Made by a program: the position numbers and the translations under genes. From Prevotella sp. E9-3 (lineage in GTDB: Bacteria; Bacteroidota; Bacteroidia; Bacteroidales; Bacteroidaceae), in the NCBI RefSeq assembly GCF_022024015.1, contig NZ_CP091786.1, positions 2,356,001-2,420,000 on the forward strand: a stretch of DNA of 64,000 bases, in the 5' to 3' direction. The notes under the pieces are model-generated. The model saw nothing but the letters and a program-made list of their open reading frames with translations, did no database searches and was not told the origin of the DNA. The stretch's first letter is position 1. Each line of letters begins with the position of its first letter. This document shows, one piece after another, positions 32,673 to 42,799 of the stretch.

Positions 32673-35585
32673 TCAATTTCCTGTTTGAACTGGTCGGCCT
32701 GATTTCTCAGCTTCTACTTCTTTCAGATATTTTGCCCGTTCTATGTCGTCGGCAGCTTTTCTCAGCCGATATATCTTCCGATATGCAGGTATGCGATCAT
32801 TCTTAAAGGCATGATTCTTTTTCTTGCGCATATCCTCAGTGATATGCCCCTCTGTGAAATAGCTCTTCATCATAGTTCGCTTCTCGTCGTCCATATCGAA
32901 GCTCTTCTGAAAGTAGGCCATATAGTAAGGTATGCCTTCAACATCGACATTTGCGTCGGGGTCGGGCTCGGCTTTCTTCTTCGGTTTCGGTTTAGCATCA
33001 GGATTCTGGGCAAGAAACTCAGCTTCCCACTTTTTATACTCCATCCACTTTTGGGGATTGTCAACGTTCAAGTCCATTGCTTCATCTTCAGTTAACAGTT
33101 CGAACTCATCCTCCTGAGGCGTATTTACATTAACATTGAGAGGATAGTTGTTTTCCTGACCATCGCGTGAAGCCCATAACAGAGCCATCAGATACCATTT
33201 GCGGGGATTATCATCATTCATCAAGTGTACCCATTTCCATGCCTGTGCACGCTTGTTGAGCATAGTGAATTCTGTATAGATAACAGCTCTATTGTCGGGA
33301 CTTGAATTTTCCACGAACGAAAGAGCATTATTAAACAAAATCTGCTCGTTGGGTGTGAGGTCGCCATTCAGCATTTTACGATAGTATTTCTTGAATCGTA
33401 TGAACGCCAACAACTTTTCACGTTCTGGACTTTTATGCCGTTCCAGATAGTCAAGATATTCCAGTGCACGGTCTTCATTGCCAAGCGTATAGAACATTAC
33501 CGCCTGATTGAGCACCAGCTCGGGGCGATTATATTTGATACGCAATTCACTGACCCTTTTATCGACCGTTTCCAGATCAAAGCGGAAAGGCTGGAATTTT
33601 TCAGTAATCATAGGGGCAAGCGTCAATGTATCAGGCTTTCCACGCTTCATATTGAGCAAGGCCATTCTATTGATGATGTATGGCGCTATGCGCTTGTCAT
33701 AGTCCATACGACGCTTAATGATGGCATTATACGCAATCTCGGTTAGTGTGTCGAGTTCAACGCTATCTTTAATAAGGCGGAACATATTGTAATAGTCACC
33801 ATTTGAAAAACCTGTATAGTGCTTATTGGCATAATAATTCTCTACTGCCTCTTTGGGTTCGAGCACTCTCTTTGCAATGAACTTGTATGAGAAACTGATG
33901 CGACATTGTTTTACCAGCATAGGTTTTACCACTTGCTCATAGTTAGGACAGTTCTTAGAAATTACCTTCCAAGCCTCTTCGGTTGAAGGCGTTTTTTCGG
34001 CCTGTTCACGTATAAAGGCCGCTTCATTGGTATATCCTTCCTGCTCCAGCAAAGCAGCTGTGTTTTCCCATGAATCGATTTTGTGTGAAGCACTGATGGC
34101 CTTTCGAGGAAGAATATTACGAATTACACCCAGTGCAGCCTGTGCACGCTGCTGTGTCAAGCGATTGTTGGTTTCCTCTCGACCGTCAGGGGATGCATAA
34201 GCAATGAGCGAGGCTTCAATTACCTCTCCACTACTTTCTATATCCTGAATATCATTTCTCAACTTATCGATATCGGCATAGTAGGTGGAATCAACGATAA
34301 TATTCGCCGTACCAATGTCAAATTGTATTCCGAGGTTTCGTTTATCTTCGATTGTAGAAATTTTTGCCTGGTCGCGAAACTCGTCAGTGAGTTCAAGTTC
34401 CTTCATGGCAGTTTTCATTTCCAAGAACTTAAACGGTTTCTCGTGCAGGCACGTTCCCGGGTCGTGATATTCATAGTACTTCCTATGAAGGTCCTCCATA
34501 GCTATGAGTGCCCTACAACGATAACTCCGGTTCTTGTCTCTTTTTTTCCATATAATAAGTGTGTCAATAATAATACACTCATTGAGGCTATCGTGTTCCA
34601 GTTCACTGATGAAATTCTTAAAACTTACTATCGTGTCTGATTTACTGCCTGAGGAGATATAAAGAGAGTCATTATTTTCTTCAATAGTCTCCATAACAAT
34701 TTCACCATTTTCGTCCTCAACAGTTTTGCCGTTCACCATTTTAGCCACTTTCCTTACAACAGGTGGCCGGTGAATGGTGTCCACCCTTTGCCAAGTGGTG
34801 GTAAGAATAGTTGTTTTTCCGAACGGATCTTTCTGTTCATAGTCAAAATCCTTGCGGCGGTCTTGTAACGTATGATAATTATAGCCTTCGTAAACAGCAG
34901 GAACGAGGTAGTCCACGGTATCCTCTGTGTTACAGTCAACAGCATAAGGAATGATAATGACACGTGAGTCGTCCTCATGGTATTTCCATGGAAGCATTAC
35001 AGTTATTTTCCATCCTTCCTTGTCATCGCCCAAGTCGATTGAGGCACGACGGTTTCGGTCTCGTTTGGCATTACCCAACACATCATCGATAATCAGTTTT
35101 TCAGTACCCTGAAAACTAATATTGTAAACATAGGTATCGCCATCTTTGTCACAGTCATAATAGATAGCCTGATCATCGCCCAAATCAATTTTCTTATTCT
35201 TTACCAACTGATTATCGAGTCGAAACAAGAATGCAAAAGGTTCGTCAGTAGAAGTTTCAAGCGAATAAATCACGACTCCTGTTCCTTGAGCATTACTGAA
35301 TTCAGCCACTCTCTGATTCGCATCGATACCATACTTGTCACGATTCTCTGTATTATCGATAGTTCCATTTTCTATCTTTTTTAGAATCTCAGGATATTTG
35401 CTCTTAGCCTCTTCGTATTTGAGAAATTGGTTAGCGATATTAAACATTACCGGTTTCTTCTCGCCCCCCGATCTCAAGTTCATCGAGATACGATAGTTAA
35501 CCAATTGTGCGTTAACATGAGTTGTTGACATTATGAAACAGGATGTCAGCAATACAAGATATATGCAAGAGAGGAATTTCTTCAT
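32673..35585 (-). CDS. OmpA-domain-containing protein (DUF3868-like), fimbrial operon
   Basis: This large secreted protein (970 residues) has a signal peptide (LVLLTSCFIMSTTHVNAQ). Around residues 430-520 it has an OmpA/MotB-like peptidoglycan-binding region (LGIQFDIGTANI, AYASPDGREETNNRLTQQRAQAALGVI). The C-terminal third has TPR-like helices (ALEYLDYLERHKSPEREKLLAFI) and a proline/lysine-rich stretch (PKPKKKAEPDPDANVD). Proteins of this kind occur in Mfa/fimbrillin loci and are thought to fix the pilus base to the cell wall. Its partners are the DUF3575 protein upstream (40 bp) and the barrel downstream (1 bp). Confidence 0.75.
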   Translation of the reverse strand: MKKFLSCIYLVLLTSCFIMSTTHVNAQLVNYRISMNLRSGGEKKPVMFNIANQFLKYEEAKSKYPEILKKIENGTIDNTENRDKYGIDANQRVAEFSNAQGTGVVIYSLETSTDEPFAFLFRLDNQLVKNKKIDLGDDQAIYYDCDKDGDTYVYNISFQGTEKLIIDDVLGNAKRDRNRRASIDLGDDKEGWKITVMLPWKYHEDDSRVIIIPYAVDCNTEDTVDYLVPAVYEGYNYHTLQDRRKDFDYEQKDPFGKTTILTTTWQRVDTIHRPPVVRKVAKMVNGKTVEDENGEIVMETIEENNDSLYISSGSKSDTIVSFKNFISELEHDSLNECIIIDTLIIWKKRDKNRSYRCRALIAMEDLHRKYYEYHDPGTCLHEKPFKFLEMKTAMKELELTDEFRDQAKISTIEDKRNLGIQFDIGTANIIVDSTYYADIDKLRNDIQDIESSGEVIEASLIAYASPDGREETNNRLTQQRAQAALGVIRNILPRKAISASHKIDSWENTAALLEQEGYTNEAAFIREQAEKTPSTEEAWKVISKNCPNYEQVVKPMLVKQCRISFSYKFIAKRVLEPKEAVENYYANKHYTGFSNGDYYNMFRLIKDSVELDTLTEIAYNAIIKRRMDYDKRIAPYIINRMALLNMKRGKPDTLTLAPMITEKFQPFRFDLETVDKRVSELRIKYNRPELVLNQAVMFYTLGNEDRALEYLDYLERHKSPEREKLLAFIRFKKYYRKMLNGDLTPNEQILFNNALSFVENSSPDNRAVIYTEFTMLNKRAQAWKWVHLMNDDNPRKWYLMALLWASRDGQENNYPLNVNVNTPQEDEFELLTEDEAMDLNVDNPQKWMEYKKWEAEFLAQNPDAKPKPKKKAEPDPDANVDVEGIPYYMAYFQKSFDMDDEKRTMMKSYFTEGHITEDMRKKKNHAFKNDRIPAYRKIYRLRKAADDIERAKYLKEVEAEKSGRPVQTGN

Positions 35586-35625
35586 GAGTTCGGAAGTGGG
35601 ATTATAAATAGAATGAACGGGCTAA

Positions 35626-36198
35626 CTATTTTAATATATAGGTAAGTGACACGCCGATGCGGGTAGGTAAGAGCGTATATCCGTGAGCATTGGTAGAGAT
35701 GACTCCATCGGTGGGATATTCAGTATCGTAGTGGTCGCCGACAAAGTATTCTTTCTGCCGATAGAAGATTGCAGCGAAACCAGCATGGAAATCAAGATTG
35801 ATTCGTTTGGAAAGCGCAAGAACGTATCCGAAAATGAGACCGCCACCTATGGAGGAACCTTCATATATTTTTCCGGCCCAAGTAATGTCGTAATTGGAAG
35901 CAAGGGCTCCAAAGCCTATAAACTCATGGTTCATCGGGCGCCCAGAGAAGTAGTATCTCAATTCTGGCTGTAGGGCAATTGCCTTGACATCTTTCCCCCA
36001 AGGCTTGTTGGTTCCTAAAACACTAATACCCAGTGTGGTGCGTTCGCCCGTAACCATTTCAAAGCCAAACGATGGCATCATAAGCAGGTCGCTGGACAAT
36101 TCAGTACTTGCGGCCAGCATCTGTGCTCTTACATCTGTCAGAGTGAGCAGGGTGATGAGTATTGCGAGAAATACTTTTTTCAGCATAGTGTTGTGCAT
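35626..36198 (-). CDS. DUF3575-like outer-membrane protein (second copy)
   Basis: This is a small barrel-like protein (190 residues) with a signal peptide ending in VRAQ and strands ALQPELRYYFSGRPMNHEFIGFGA and GGGLIFGYVLALSKRINLDFHAGFA, the DUF3575 pattern. The last residue block THIGVSLTYIL-like (TRIGVSLTYILK) is a terminal strand. It is related in family to the first gene of the operon (42796-43992). In fimbrillin loci such proteins accompany DUF3868/OmpA proteins. The start may be Met5 (MLKKVFLAIL). Confidence 0.75.
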   Translation of the reverse strand: MHNTMLKKVFLAILITLLTLTDVRAQMLAASTELSSDLLMMPSFGFEMVTGERTTLGISVLGTNKPWGKDVKAIALQPELRYYFSGRPMNHEFIGFGALASNYDITWAGKIYEGSSIGGGLIFGYVLALSKRINLDFHAGFAAIFYRQKEYFVGDHYDTEYPTDGVISTNAHGYTLLPTRIGVSLTYILK

Positions 36199-36223
36199 TA
36201 GGTTGAGCCTGTATTATTTATGA

Positions 36224-37303
36224 CTATTCTTTTTCCTCCACAATGTCAATAACAGTGGGTTCAGGAATTATATAATCCAGTCCAGGCACCAAGATTTTTA
36301 CATTGTATCCGTGACCAGCAACAAAGCCTGTTTTGTCGAGCGTGACGTTTACCTCATAAATGGTGCTGTCGTTTCCTTCACTGCTAAACTGCATACCCAA
36401 TTTGAACCTATCTTCTCCATTGGGTATTGGCAGCATGATGGGCTGTCCAATGGACTGTGGTGTGGTACTTTCTATTTTTATCGGTGTAAATGGCTGGTCG
36501 TCAGCATCACACAGGTAGATGTTATTCAGTATGGATGTGTCACCCCAATCAGCCTCAAAATGTCCAGAAACAATGTCCAGTTGTGCCTCAGTAGGAACAT
36601 TTTTAATCCAAAGTTTCAGGAGTGTCAGTTTCTCAAAGTCGTTGTAAGCAGGATCTCCTGTAGGATTCAAGCCTCCCAACGAGAACCTTAAACGCATCAG
36701 TTTGTGCTCGAAGTGAATAACTGGGATGAGTGGATTTTCTCTATTTATCAGATAGTAACGTGCACTATAAGCGTAGTTGGCATATGCATCTGTGGGCATT
36801 GTTGAACGTCCCCAAATGATATCCTTAGTGCCGTAAAGGTCTTTAAAGACGACAGTACAATCATTGTCATCTTTTATGATGTCCTCGCTGAAGGGTTGAT
36901 AAGCGAAGAAGTTATATTTATAGTAGCTATCCAAAGGATAGTAACAGGTAGAATCGGCCGTAAAGTCATGGTTGTAGAAGCAAATATTGCCTACTGCATC
37001 TATCTTTGCCCTTTGATTGTCCATCCAAGCGCCATTTGGCTCGAGCCACGAAGGGGATGGGGCGAGCATATTATGCGGCTGTTTGTCGATAGCCAGCATG
37101 AAAACTCCCAGGCTGTCGGTCTGGGGAATGGTTCCCTCCAAGCCAGCCTTTGTTTCAAGGGTGGTGTTCCTCCACCCCAGCCGGATGGCTACAGGAGTAT
37201 TGTCATTGATTTCGACTTGGGATGCAAGCATCTCATCAGCATCCTGTGTACAGGAAGCCAAGACGACAGATCCCAGAAGTAGAAATGCTAACTGTTTGTT
37301 CAT
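36224..37303 (-). CDS. Fimbrillin family lipoprotein
   Basis: This 359-residue protein has a lipobox (FLLLGSVVLASC) and the Mfa-like/fimbrillin layout: an N-terminal region with TKAGLEGTIPQTDSLGVFMLA, a middle YYPLDSYYKYNFFAYQPF and IHFEHKLMRLRFSLGG, and a C-terminal VNVTLDKTGFVAGHGYNVKILVPGL strand. In such pili the subunit is exported as a lipoprotein, trimmed by an Arg/Lys-specific protease and polymerised by strand exchange. It may be a tip or accessory subunit, as it lies last of the four. Confidence 0.85.
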   Translation of the reverse strand: MNKQLAFLLLGSVVLASCTQDADEMLASQVEINDNTPVAIRLGWRNTTLETKAGLEGTIPQTDSLGVFMLAIDKQPHNMLAPSPSWLEPNGAWMDNQRAKIDAVGNICFYNHDFTADSTCYYPLDSYYKYNFFAYQPFSEDIIKDDNDCTVVFKDLYGTKDIIWGRSTMPTDAYANYAYSARYYLINRENPLIPVIHFEHKLMRLRFSLGGLNPTGDPAYNDFEKLTLLKLWIKNVPTEAQLDIVSGHFEADWGDTSILNNIYLCDADDQPFTPIKIESTTPQSIGQPIMLPIPNGEDRFKLGMQFSSEGNDSTIYEVNVTLDKTGFVAGHGYNVKILVPGLDYIIPEPTVIDIVEEKE

Positions 37304-37431
37304 TTCTTTTGTTTGTTGTTCTTTTATTATATAGTCAGGAGATTTGTGAGAAGTCGGGATACGGGATAATGTTCCCGGCTTCCCACAAGTTTCCTTCTAT
37401 GAGAGGGTCTCAGCACATTTTCAGGCTGAGA

Positions 37432-38697
37432 TTAGTTCAGTATCAACTCACCTTCTCCATCGTCTTCCCATCCTGCAAGAGTAGCAGTAACCGACACTTT
37501 CTGTGGGCTGCCTACCTTAATTTTAATCTTGTAGGTCTTGCCTGACTGGTAAGGATTGTTTGGACGCAGGTCGATACGGTGTACAGTAAACTTATCGCCA
37601 GTACTTTGACTCTCGAACTTCATGGCCACCTGATATACTCCAACTTTATCGTATGGAAGCATGATGGGCATTCCTACAGGGAGTTTCTCAGTGTTGTCGG
37701 CACCTATGATGACACCACCCTCACGGATTGTCTCAGTGAGCTCACCGTTTACTGCAACCGGACTTAAGCGAGGTTCTTCCTCACCAGGCTGCACAACGGC
37801 ATTACGGTCGCGAAGATACAAATCGGCCTTAGGTCCACTCCAATCGTAAACGAGTGAAGGTTCGCTGTCATCAAGATTGGCCACTGTCAAATCAGCCTTT
37901 GTTGGTACGCTGAGTACACACAGTTCTGTAAGAACCATATCATTGCAGTCGTTGTAGCTGATGGTATAATCCTCTGGATGGTTAACTGGGTCGGTCCATG
38001 TGGTATCGCCTTCACCCACGAGATAGAACTGGAGTCGCATCTGCATGTGTTTGAATGCGATGTTAGGCACTTCCTCAGTATGTCCATTCATGTGGAAATA
38101 CTTTGAGCAGTAAGCCAAATCTGTCAAAGGCTGTGCGTTCAACGTCAACGGTGTTGAACCGCAGATAATGTCCTGTGTACCATCCAAATCGGTATAATGG
38201 ACAATACGCTGGTCATCATCGCTTACCGTCACCTTGTCGTCGGTGCGGAATGGCTGATAAGCATAGAAACGATAGGCATACCAGTTGTCGATGGGATAGT
38301 AATGGTAAGTTATCTCACCATAGTCTTGTCCCTCCTTGTTGCGGAAGAATATTCTTCCGTTGGCCTTGTTGACCAATGCCCATTCGTTGTCCAGTTTTGC
38401 CACATCAGCCTGATAAACATCACCTGGTGTCCAAGTCAAGGGATCGGTCTCGGGATTGATTGCTGTCTTTAGTCGAGCCAGCATAAAAACGCCGAGGCTG
38501 TCTGACGAGAAGCGACCGTCGTTCTCACTCTCGATAGTGGCTCGGCTAATGCCTACATTATATCCTGAGCCTAGCTGAATGAGTACGGGGCTGTTGTCAT
38601 CAGGCTCTGCCTGGACGTTGATGGTATCGTCATCCTGCACAGAGCAGGATGACAGTACCAACAGTCCAAGTGAGAGCATCAAAATATTTTTTCTCAT
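37432..38697 (-). CDS. Fimbrillin family lipoprotein
   Basis: This 421-residue protein has a signal peptide with lipobox GLLVLSSC. It shares the sequence plan of its neighbours: SDSLGVFMLARLKTAINPETDPLTWTPGD, YYPIDNWYAYRFYAYQPFRTDD, DLDGTQDIICG, NIAFKHMQMRLQFYL and a C-terminal LRPNNPYQSGKTYKIKIKVGSPQ. It is most similar to the 36224 protein in these blocks. A 128-bp gap separates it from that gene. Confidence 0.85.
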   Translation of the reverse strand: MRKNILMLSLGLLVLSSCSVQDDDTINVQAEPDDNSPVLIQLGSGYNVGISRATIESENDGRFSSDSLGVFMLARLKTAINPETDPLTWTPGDVYQADVAKLDNEWALVNKANGRIFFRNKEGQDYGEITYHYYPIDNWYAYRFYAYQPFRTDDKVTVSDDDQRIVHYTDLDGTQDIICGSTPLTLNAQPLTDLAYCSKYFHMNGHTEEVPNIAFKHMQMRLQFYLVGEGDTTWTDPVNHPEDYTISYNDCNDMVLTELCVLSVPTKADLTVANLDDSEPSLVYDWSGPKADLYLRDRNAVVQPGEEEPRLSPVAVNGELTETIREGGVIIGADNTEKLPVGMPIMLPYDKVGVYQVAMKFESQSTGDKFTVHRIDLRPNNPYQSGKTYKIKIKVGSPQKVSVTATLAGWEDDGEGELILN

Positions 38698-38750
38698 TAC
38701 TATTTCGATTTTCTTGTTAATAAAGAATCACCGTTCAGAATGAGAAGCCT

Positions 38751-40079
38751 TTAATAATCGAAACCTTCGTCTTCAGGAATAATTGTAAAGCCTTCTCCAT
38801 CTACCCATGGAACGAGTGTGGTAGTAACGTCAATCTCGCTAAGACCATAGACAGTGATAAGAATGTTGTAAGACTTGCCAGCTTCCAACTCACGGCTGAT
38901 AGCCTTTGAAACATTGCTATAGGTTTCCTTCTTCACATTCTCGTCGTCTGTGTAAGGAGAACCGGTTTCAGGATTGATATGATCACTTGGATTATAGTAC
39001 TTTCTTACGTTCTGACTCATGAAGATAGTGATGTTGTACTTGTCGTCCAGAGGATTCTGAGAATCACGGATACCAGGAGCTACGAGAATGGCTTCACCCA
39101 CTTCAACAGTGTCAACCTCAGTGGTATTCCAATCGTTCTTGTTGGCAACTTTAACAGTGGGCTTTACAGGAACGAGGTCAATCAGATTGGCGTTCTTTGG
39201 ATTTGAATCAGACAGGTCACGCTGCATCAGTGTCAGCGAATCGGTTGTATCTTCCCATACAATACGTTTTACTTCGTTCTCATCGCCCAGATGAGCTACG
39301 ATCAACTTACCGGAAACGGGTGAGATAACCTTGATAGAGTCGATGTTAATGTCTTTTGCCTCGAACTGACCAGCCTTTACGTAGAACTTCAGGCGAGAGA
39401 GCAAGTGGCGGAACTTCAACTCAGGCTGTACACCAGCACGTGCTGCATAAGCAGAATAGATACGCTTTCCTGCTTCGGTTGCGTCAATGGCACTATTATT
39501 TGCTACGCTATAGGTTATAACATCAGTTGTGTCCTGAGAGCTAGGAATAGCTTTAGCTACCATAATGTCTTGAGTACCGTCAATAGTAAAGTCTATTGAT
39601 GTGGTGTCATTAGTAGCATTGGTAACAGGAGCACTCTGAATAGCATCATCAAGACGATAGCCCCAGAAGTCGAAAGCTCCAGATGCAGGATAGTATCTCA
39701 CACTGTCGTTAGCAGGAAGTGCAATACCGGTCTCCACGTCCAGAGATGCATCGGGAGCAATGAACTCTTCATGGTTGAAAATCTTTATGCCATTGAATTC
39801 AGAAGGCTTGAGGGTGTTTTTGTCTGTCATAAAAATAGTAACACTCTGACCAGCCCAGAAGTTATCTTCAGTGACATTCTTGATATCCTTGAATCCACCA
39901 CCTACGGTACCGGTACCGCGAGTTACTTTCTGGCCAAAAGAGAGTTTGATGGGCATACGCGCATCATCAGAAATCACATTACCACCTACAGAATCGTTTG
40001 TGGCAAAATCATCGTCATGAGACGAACAAGCGCTGAACAGTCCTACTGCTGCGATTGCGATGAAAAAATACTTATTCAT
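38751..40079 (-). CDS. Fimbrillin family lipoprotein
   Basis: This 442-residue protein has the lipobox AAVGLFSAC. Fimbrillin-type blocks are VRYYPASGAFDFWGYRLDD, TIDGTQDIMVAKAI, LKFRHLLSRLKFYVKAGQ and ELEAGKSYNILITVYGLSEIDVTTTLVPW. Its Asp-rich mature sequence and size suit a major shaft subunit, but this cannot be decided from sequence alone. Gaps of 53 and 69 bp to its neighbours contain no obvious terminator. Confidence 0.85.
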   Translation of the reverse strand: MNKYFFIAIAAVGLFSACSSHDDDFATNDSVGGNVISDDARMPIKLSFGQKVTRGTGTVGGGFKDIKNVTEDNFWAGQSVTIFMTDKNTLKPSEFNGIKIFNHEEFIAPDASLDVETGIALPANDSVRYYPASGAFDFWGYRLDDAIQSAPVTNATNDTTSIDFTIDGTQDIMVAKAIPSSQDTTDVITYSVANNSAIDATEAGKRIYSAYAARAGVQPELKFRHLLSRLKFYVKAGQFEAKDINIDSIKVISPVSGKLIVAHLGDENEVKRIVWEDTTDSLTLMQRDLSDSNPKNANLIDLVPVKPTVKVANKNDWNTTEVDTVEVGEAILVAPGIRDSQNPLDDKYNITIFMSQNVRKYYNPSDHINPETGSPYTDDENVKKETYSNVSKAISRELEAGKSYNILITVYGLSEIDVTTTLVPWVDGEGFTIIPEDEGFDY

Positions 40080-40148
40080 ACTGCTTAAAAAATTAAGTTA
40101 ATAAAAAAAATATAGGTAAAAAAAAATAATAATCTAGTGTATCTGTAT

Positions 40149-41573
40149 TCACCATTGGTCGTCAGTAGAGAAGGTATCACCCAGGTCTATGTTTCCTGCC
40201 TGTTGCCATCCATCAATACTGGTCCACACTTCTATGGGTTTCAGTCCGAAAACTGCCACACGCACTTTATAGGTTTTACCAGGCATGAATATGAATGTAC
40301 CATCAGGCCGTTTGTTGCCTTCGTCTTCCTGGTGTGGGGCTTTGATTTCATAATGCGCGGTGAGAACTGTATCCTTCTCAGCCACAACACTCGACCCTGT
40401 ATATACTTTACGAATGGTTTGCTGGTACTTTATCTCCATTCTATAAGACTCTTGTGGATTCAACATCAAACTGCCACCCAGTTTCGTTGGCTCCTGTTTC
40501 GTCCATTCTTTAATAGACTCATCGTACTGTTCTGTTTTTACAGGAGTCATTTCCTTTGGTGTGGTAAGACCATCATGTGGATCGCGCAAAGGAAGGAAGG
40601 CTTTTGAATCGTAAGCGGTAAAGCCCACATCTTCTAAATTGCGCGAAGCAACCACCAAGCGTCCTGAAGTGTTGCTCTCTACGCGAATGCCTAAAATAGT
40701 GATTTTGTTGGCGGTAGAGTCACCTGGATAAGCCTCAAATTCCAGTTGTGTGAGTTGGTGTCCAACATTGACGTAGGGATGAATGCCCAACTGTGCACTA
40801 TAGGTACAGTAGCCTCCATAATTGCAGATATTGTTGATTTCAGCACGCGTAAGTTCCTTATATCTGTTTGCATAACGGGATTTCAGCACATCTTCGTTGA
40901 TTCGGGGAGCATAACCGCAAAGCAGGTCCTGGGTTCCGTTAAGGGTGATGTCGTACCAGATACGGTCGGCATCGCGATGGTGCTGAGCAAGACTGATGTC
41001 ATCAACGTAGTAGGCAAAGAAGTCGTATGGAACAGTTTGATAATCGCCACTGTAATAGAACACATCCTGATTGTGCAGTTCGTCATCTATGAAGTCGGTA
41101 CTGGTGCCTTCTTCAAAGTGCATTTCGCCAGTTCCTCCATAAGTAAGTCCTGTGGGTTGTCCCAAATAGTAGTTCTTACCATCAAGCAGACAATGAACGA
41201 ATTCTTGATCTTGTGTACGCCCTTCGGCATAACGTGTCTGGGTAAAGTCTGTCTCGTTCTGAAATCCAGAGGGTCCGCTATTGTATCGGCCAAAGCGGAA
41301 AGCAAAGACATAGAACGTGGCATTGGCAAGCTTATTTTCGAGGGTTGTCGAAGTAAACGGACCAGTACCCTTGGTTGACACAGTAAAGAAGTTCTGCTGG
41401 TTGGCAAAAAGCATAATGGGCGTGCGAGTACGCGTTTCGTCTTCATTATGAATGCCTAGTTCTCCATGTGTCATATCGTAGTCAATGCCCGGATATGATT
41501 CATTACAGGCAGTGGTCACCGCAGCAACAACCGCTATAATAACGAGTGATTTGATTTTATATAATTGATTCAT
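40149..41573 (-). CDS. Fimbrillin family lipoprotein
   Basis: This 474-residue protein has the lipobox AVVAAVTTAC. Fimbrillin-type features are TVSTKGTGPFTSTTLENKLANATFYVFAF, IWYDITLNGTQDLLCGYAP, VNVGHQLTQLEFEAY and KTYKVRVAVFGLKPIEVWTSIDGW near the end. It follows the DUF5119 gene by 26 bp and so is the first fimbrillin of the operon. Confidence 0.85.
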   Translation of the reverse strand: MNQLYKIKSLVIIAVVAAVTTACNESYPGIDYDMTHGELGIHNEDETRTRTPIMLFANQQNFFTVSTKGTGPFTSTTLENKLANATFYVFAFRFGRYNSGPSGFQNETDFTQTRYAEGRTQDQEFVHCLLDGKNYYLGQPTGLTYGGTGEMHFEEGTSTDFIDDELHNQDVFYYSGDYQTVPYDFFAYYVDDISLAQHHRDADRIWYDITLNGTQDLLCGYAPRINEDVLKSRYANRYKELTRAEINNICNYGGYCTYSAQLGIHPYVNVGHQLTQLEFEAYPGDSTANKITILGIRVESNTSGRLVVASRNLEDVGFTAYDSKAFLPLRDPHDGLTTPKEMTPVKTEQYDESIKEWTKQEPTKLGGSLMLNPQESYRMEIKYQQTIRKVYTGSSVVAEKDTVLTAHYEIKAPHQEDEGNKRPDGTFIFMPGKTYKVRVAVFGLKPIEVWTSIDGWQQAGNIDLGDTFSTDDQW

Positions 41574-41599
41574 ATTGAATTTGAAAATTCACCTCTTAT

Positions 41600-42799
41600 T
41601 TATATATGCACAAGAATAGTGTCAGCCAGGGTGCTCTTCCATATATCCACACCACCATTGTCGTCACTATTTTCAAGTACCATTTTTCCATCAACGTCCA
41701 TCACTTTTTCGATGTGCAATTCTTTCTTTGCGGCATTTCTCGTCACGTGCTGGCCGTCGTCGCTATATTTATAGAGTTTTGCCTTCTCTAAAGTGTTGTA
41801 TAGGTTAATGATGCCTTGGAATTTCTTTTCACGCCGTTCCTTCGTAGAGAGAATCGGATAGTCGGGGTTGGCCGTACTACAACAGATGACAACTTGCATA
41901 ATACCCGGTCCGGTATAGACATTGGAGTTATCGCTCTGCACGATAGTGGGCACTGCGATAGTACCATGACAACGAAGGCTGGTATTGGGATCGGTGTCTT
42001 TCTCGAGCGGGACTCCACTGGTATTCTGTAGTTCGCATCTAAACATCATTTTGCAGGTACGCCGTATGTCGATGTAACCGTTAAAGAGATCGATGGTGAA
42101 AGGTATTCCACTTATCTCACCAAAAACAGAATCGACCGTAAACTTGGTGTTTTTGGTAATTTTGTTGATATCAAAATAAATATCGATTTGTTGCGTGATA
42201 GGATGTAGTTGGAAATTGATGGTACGATGCACGTTGGGCTTCATCTCGGTAGTAGAAATAGTATCGAGACAGATAGCATTGGTGCTGGGTTGCATGAAAT
42301 ACGAATAGGCATTATAGTCGGTCCATTCGCTAATTGGTTTTGCAAGGAGAGTATCGTTCCTACGATAGGTACGATACAACACCTGAAGGTCGCTCAATGC
42401 CATGTCGTCCGACTCAGAGAACTGTTCAATGATATCGTAATTGAGTTCGAGATTTGACTGATTGAAAGCCATGAATCGGTATTCTCCTCCAGGAATAGGG
42501 AAACTTGACAATCCAGAATAATCAGCCAACTGAGCAGTAGGCGCATTGTAATGGTATATGCCAGTCTGCGTCTGACGGTCAACTATCATGGAAGTCTTCC
42601 ACATGTTAATGACACGATAAGCAATAACGTAGAGTGAGTCAGGCTGTTGCCCAACAAAATTGTCCCAATTAAAGGTGTAGCTTACTGTTGAGAAGTGAGG
42701 ATGTTGTTCATCAGTGCACACATCAACCTCAGTACAGGAAGGCGTCAGCAGCAGTATGACGACTGACAATAGCAGCAATATTCTGTTTAGTGTAGTCAT
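41600..42799 (-). CDS. DUF5119-family fimbrial anchor-like lipoprotein (Mfa2/FimB-like)
   Basis: This 399-residue protein has a lipobox (SVVILLLTPSC). It opens with SYTFNWDNFVGQQPDSLYVIAYRVINMWKT and contains GGEYRFMAFNQSN and RTINFQLHPITQQIDIYFDINK, the pattern of DUF5119 proteins found with DUF3575 in Bacteroidales pilus loci. Such proteins resemble Mfa2/FimB anchors that hold the first subunit at the outer membrane. Its start overlaps the DUF3575 gene stop (ATGA), so the two are coupled. Confidence 0.8.
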   Translation of the reverse strand: MTTLNRILLLLSVVILLLTPSCTEVDVCTDEQHPHFSTVSYTFNWDNFVGQQPDSLYVIAYRVINMWKTSMIVDRQTQTGIYHYNAPTAQLADYSGLSSFPIPGGEYRFMAFNQSNLELNYDIIEQFSESDDMALSDLQVLYRTYRRNDTLLAKPISEWTDYNAYSYFMQPSTNAICLDTISTTEMKPNVHRTINFQLHPITQQIDIYFDINKITKNTKFTVDSVFGEISGIPFTIDLFNGYIDIRRTCKMMFRCELQNTSGVPLEKDTDPNTSLRCHGTIAVPTIVQSDNSNVYTGPGIMQVVICCSTANPDYPILSTKERREKKFQGIINLYNTLEKAKLYKYSDDGQHVTRNAAKKELHIEKVMDVDGKMVLENSDDNGGVDIWKSTLADTILVHI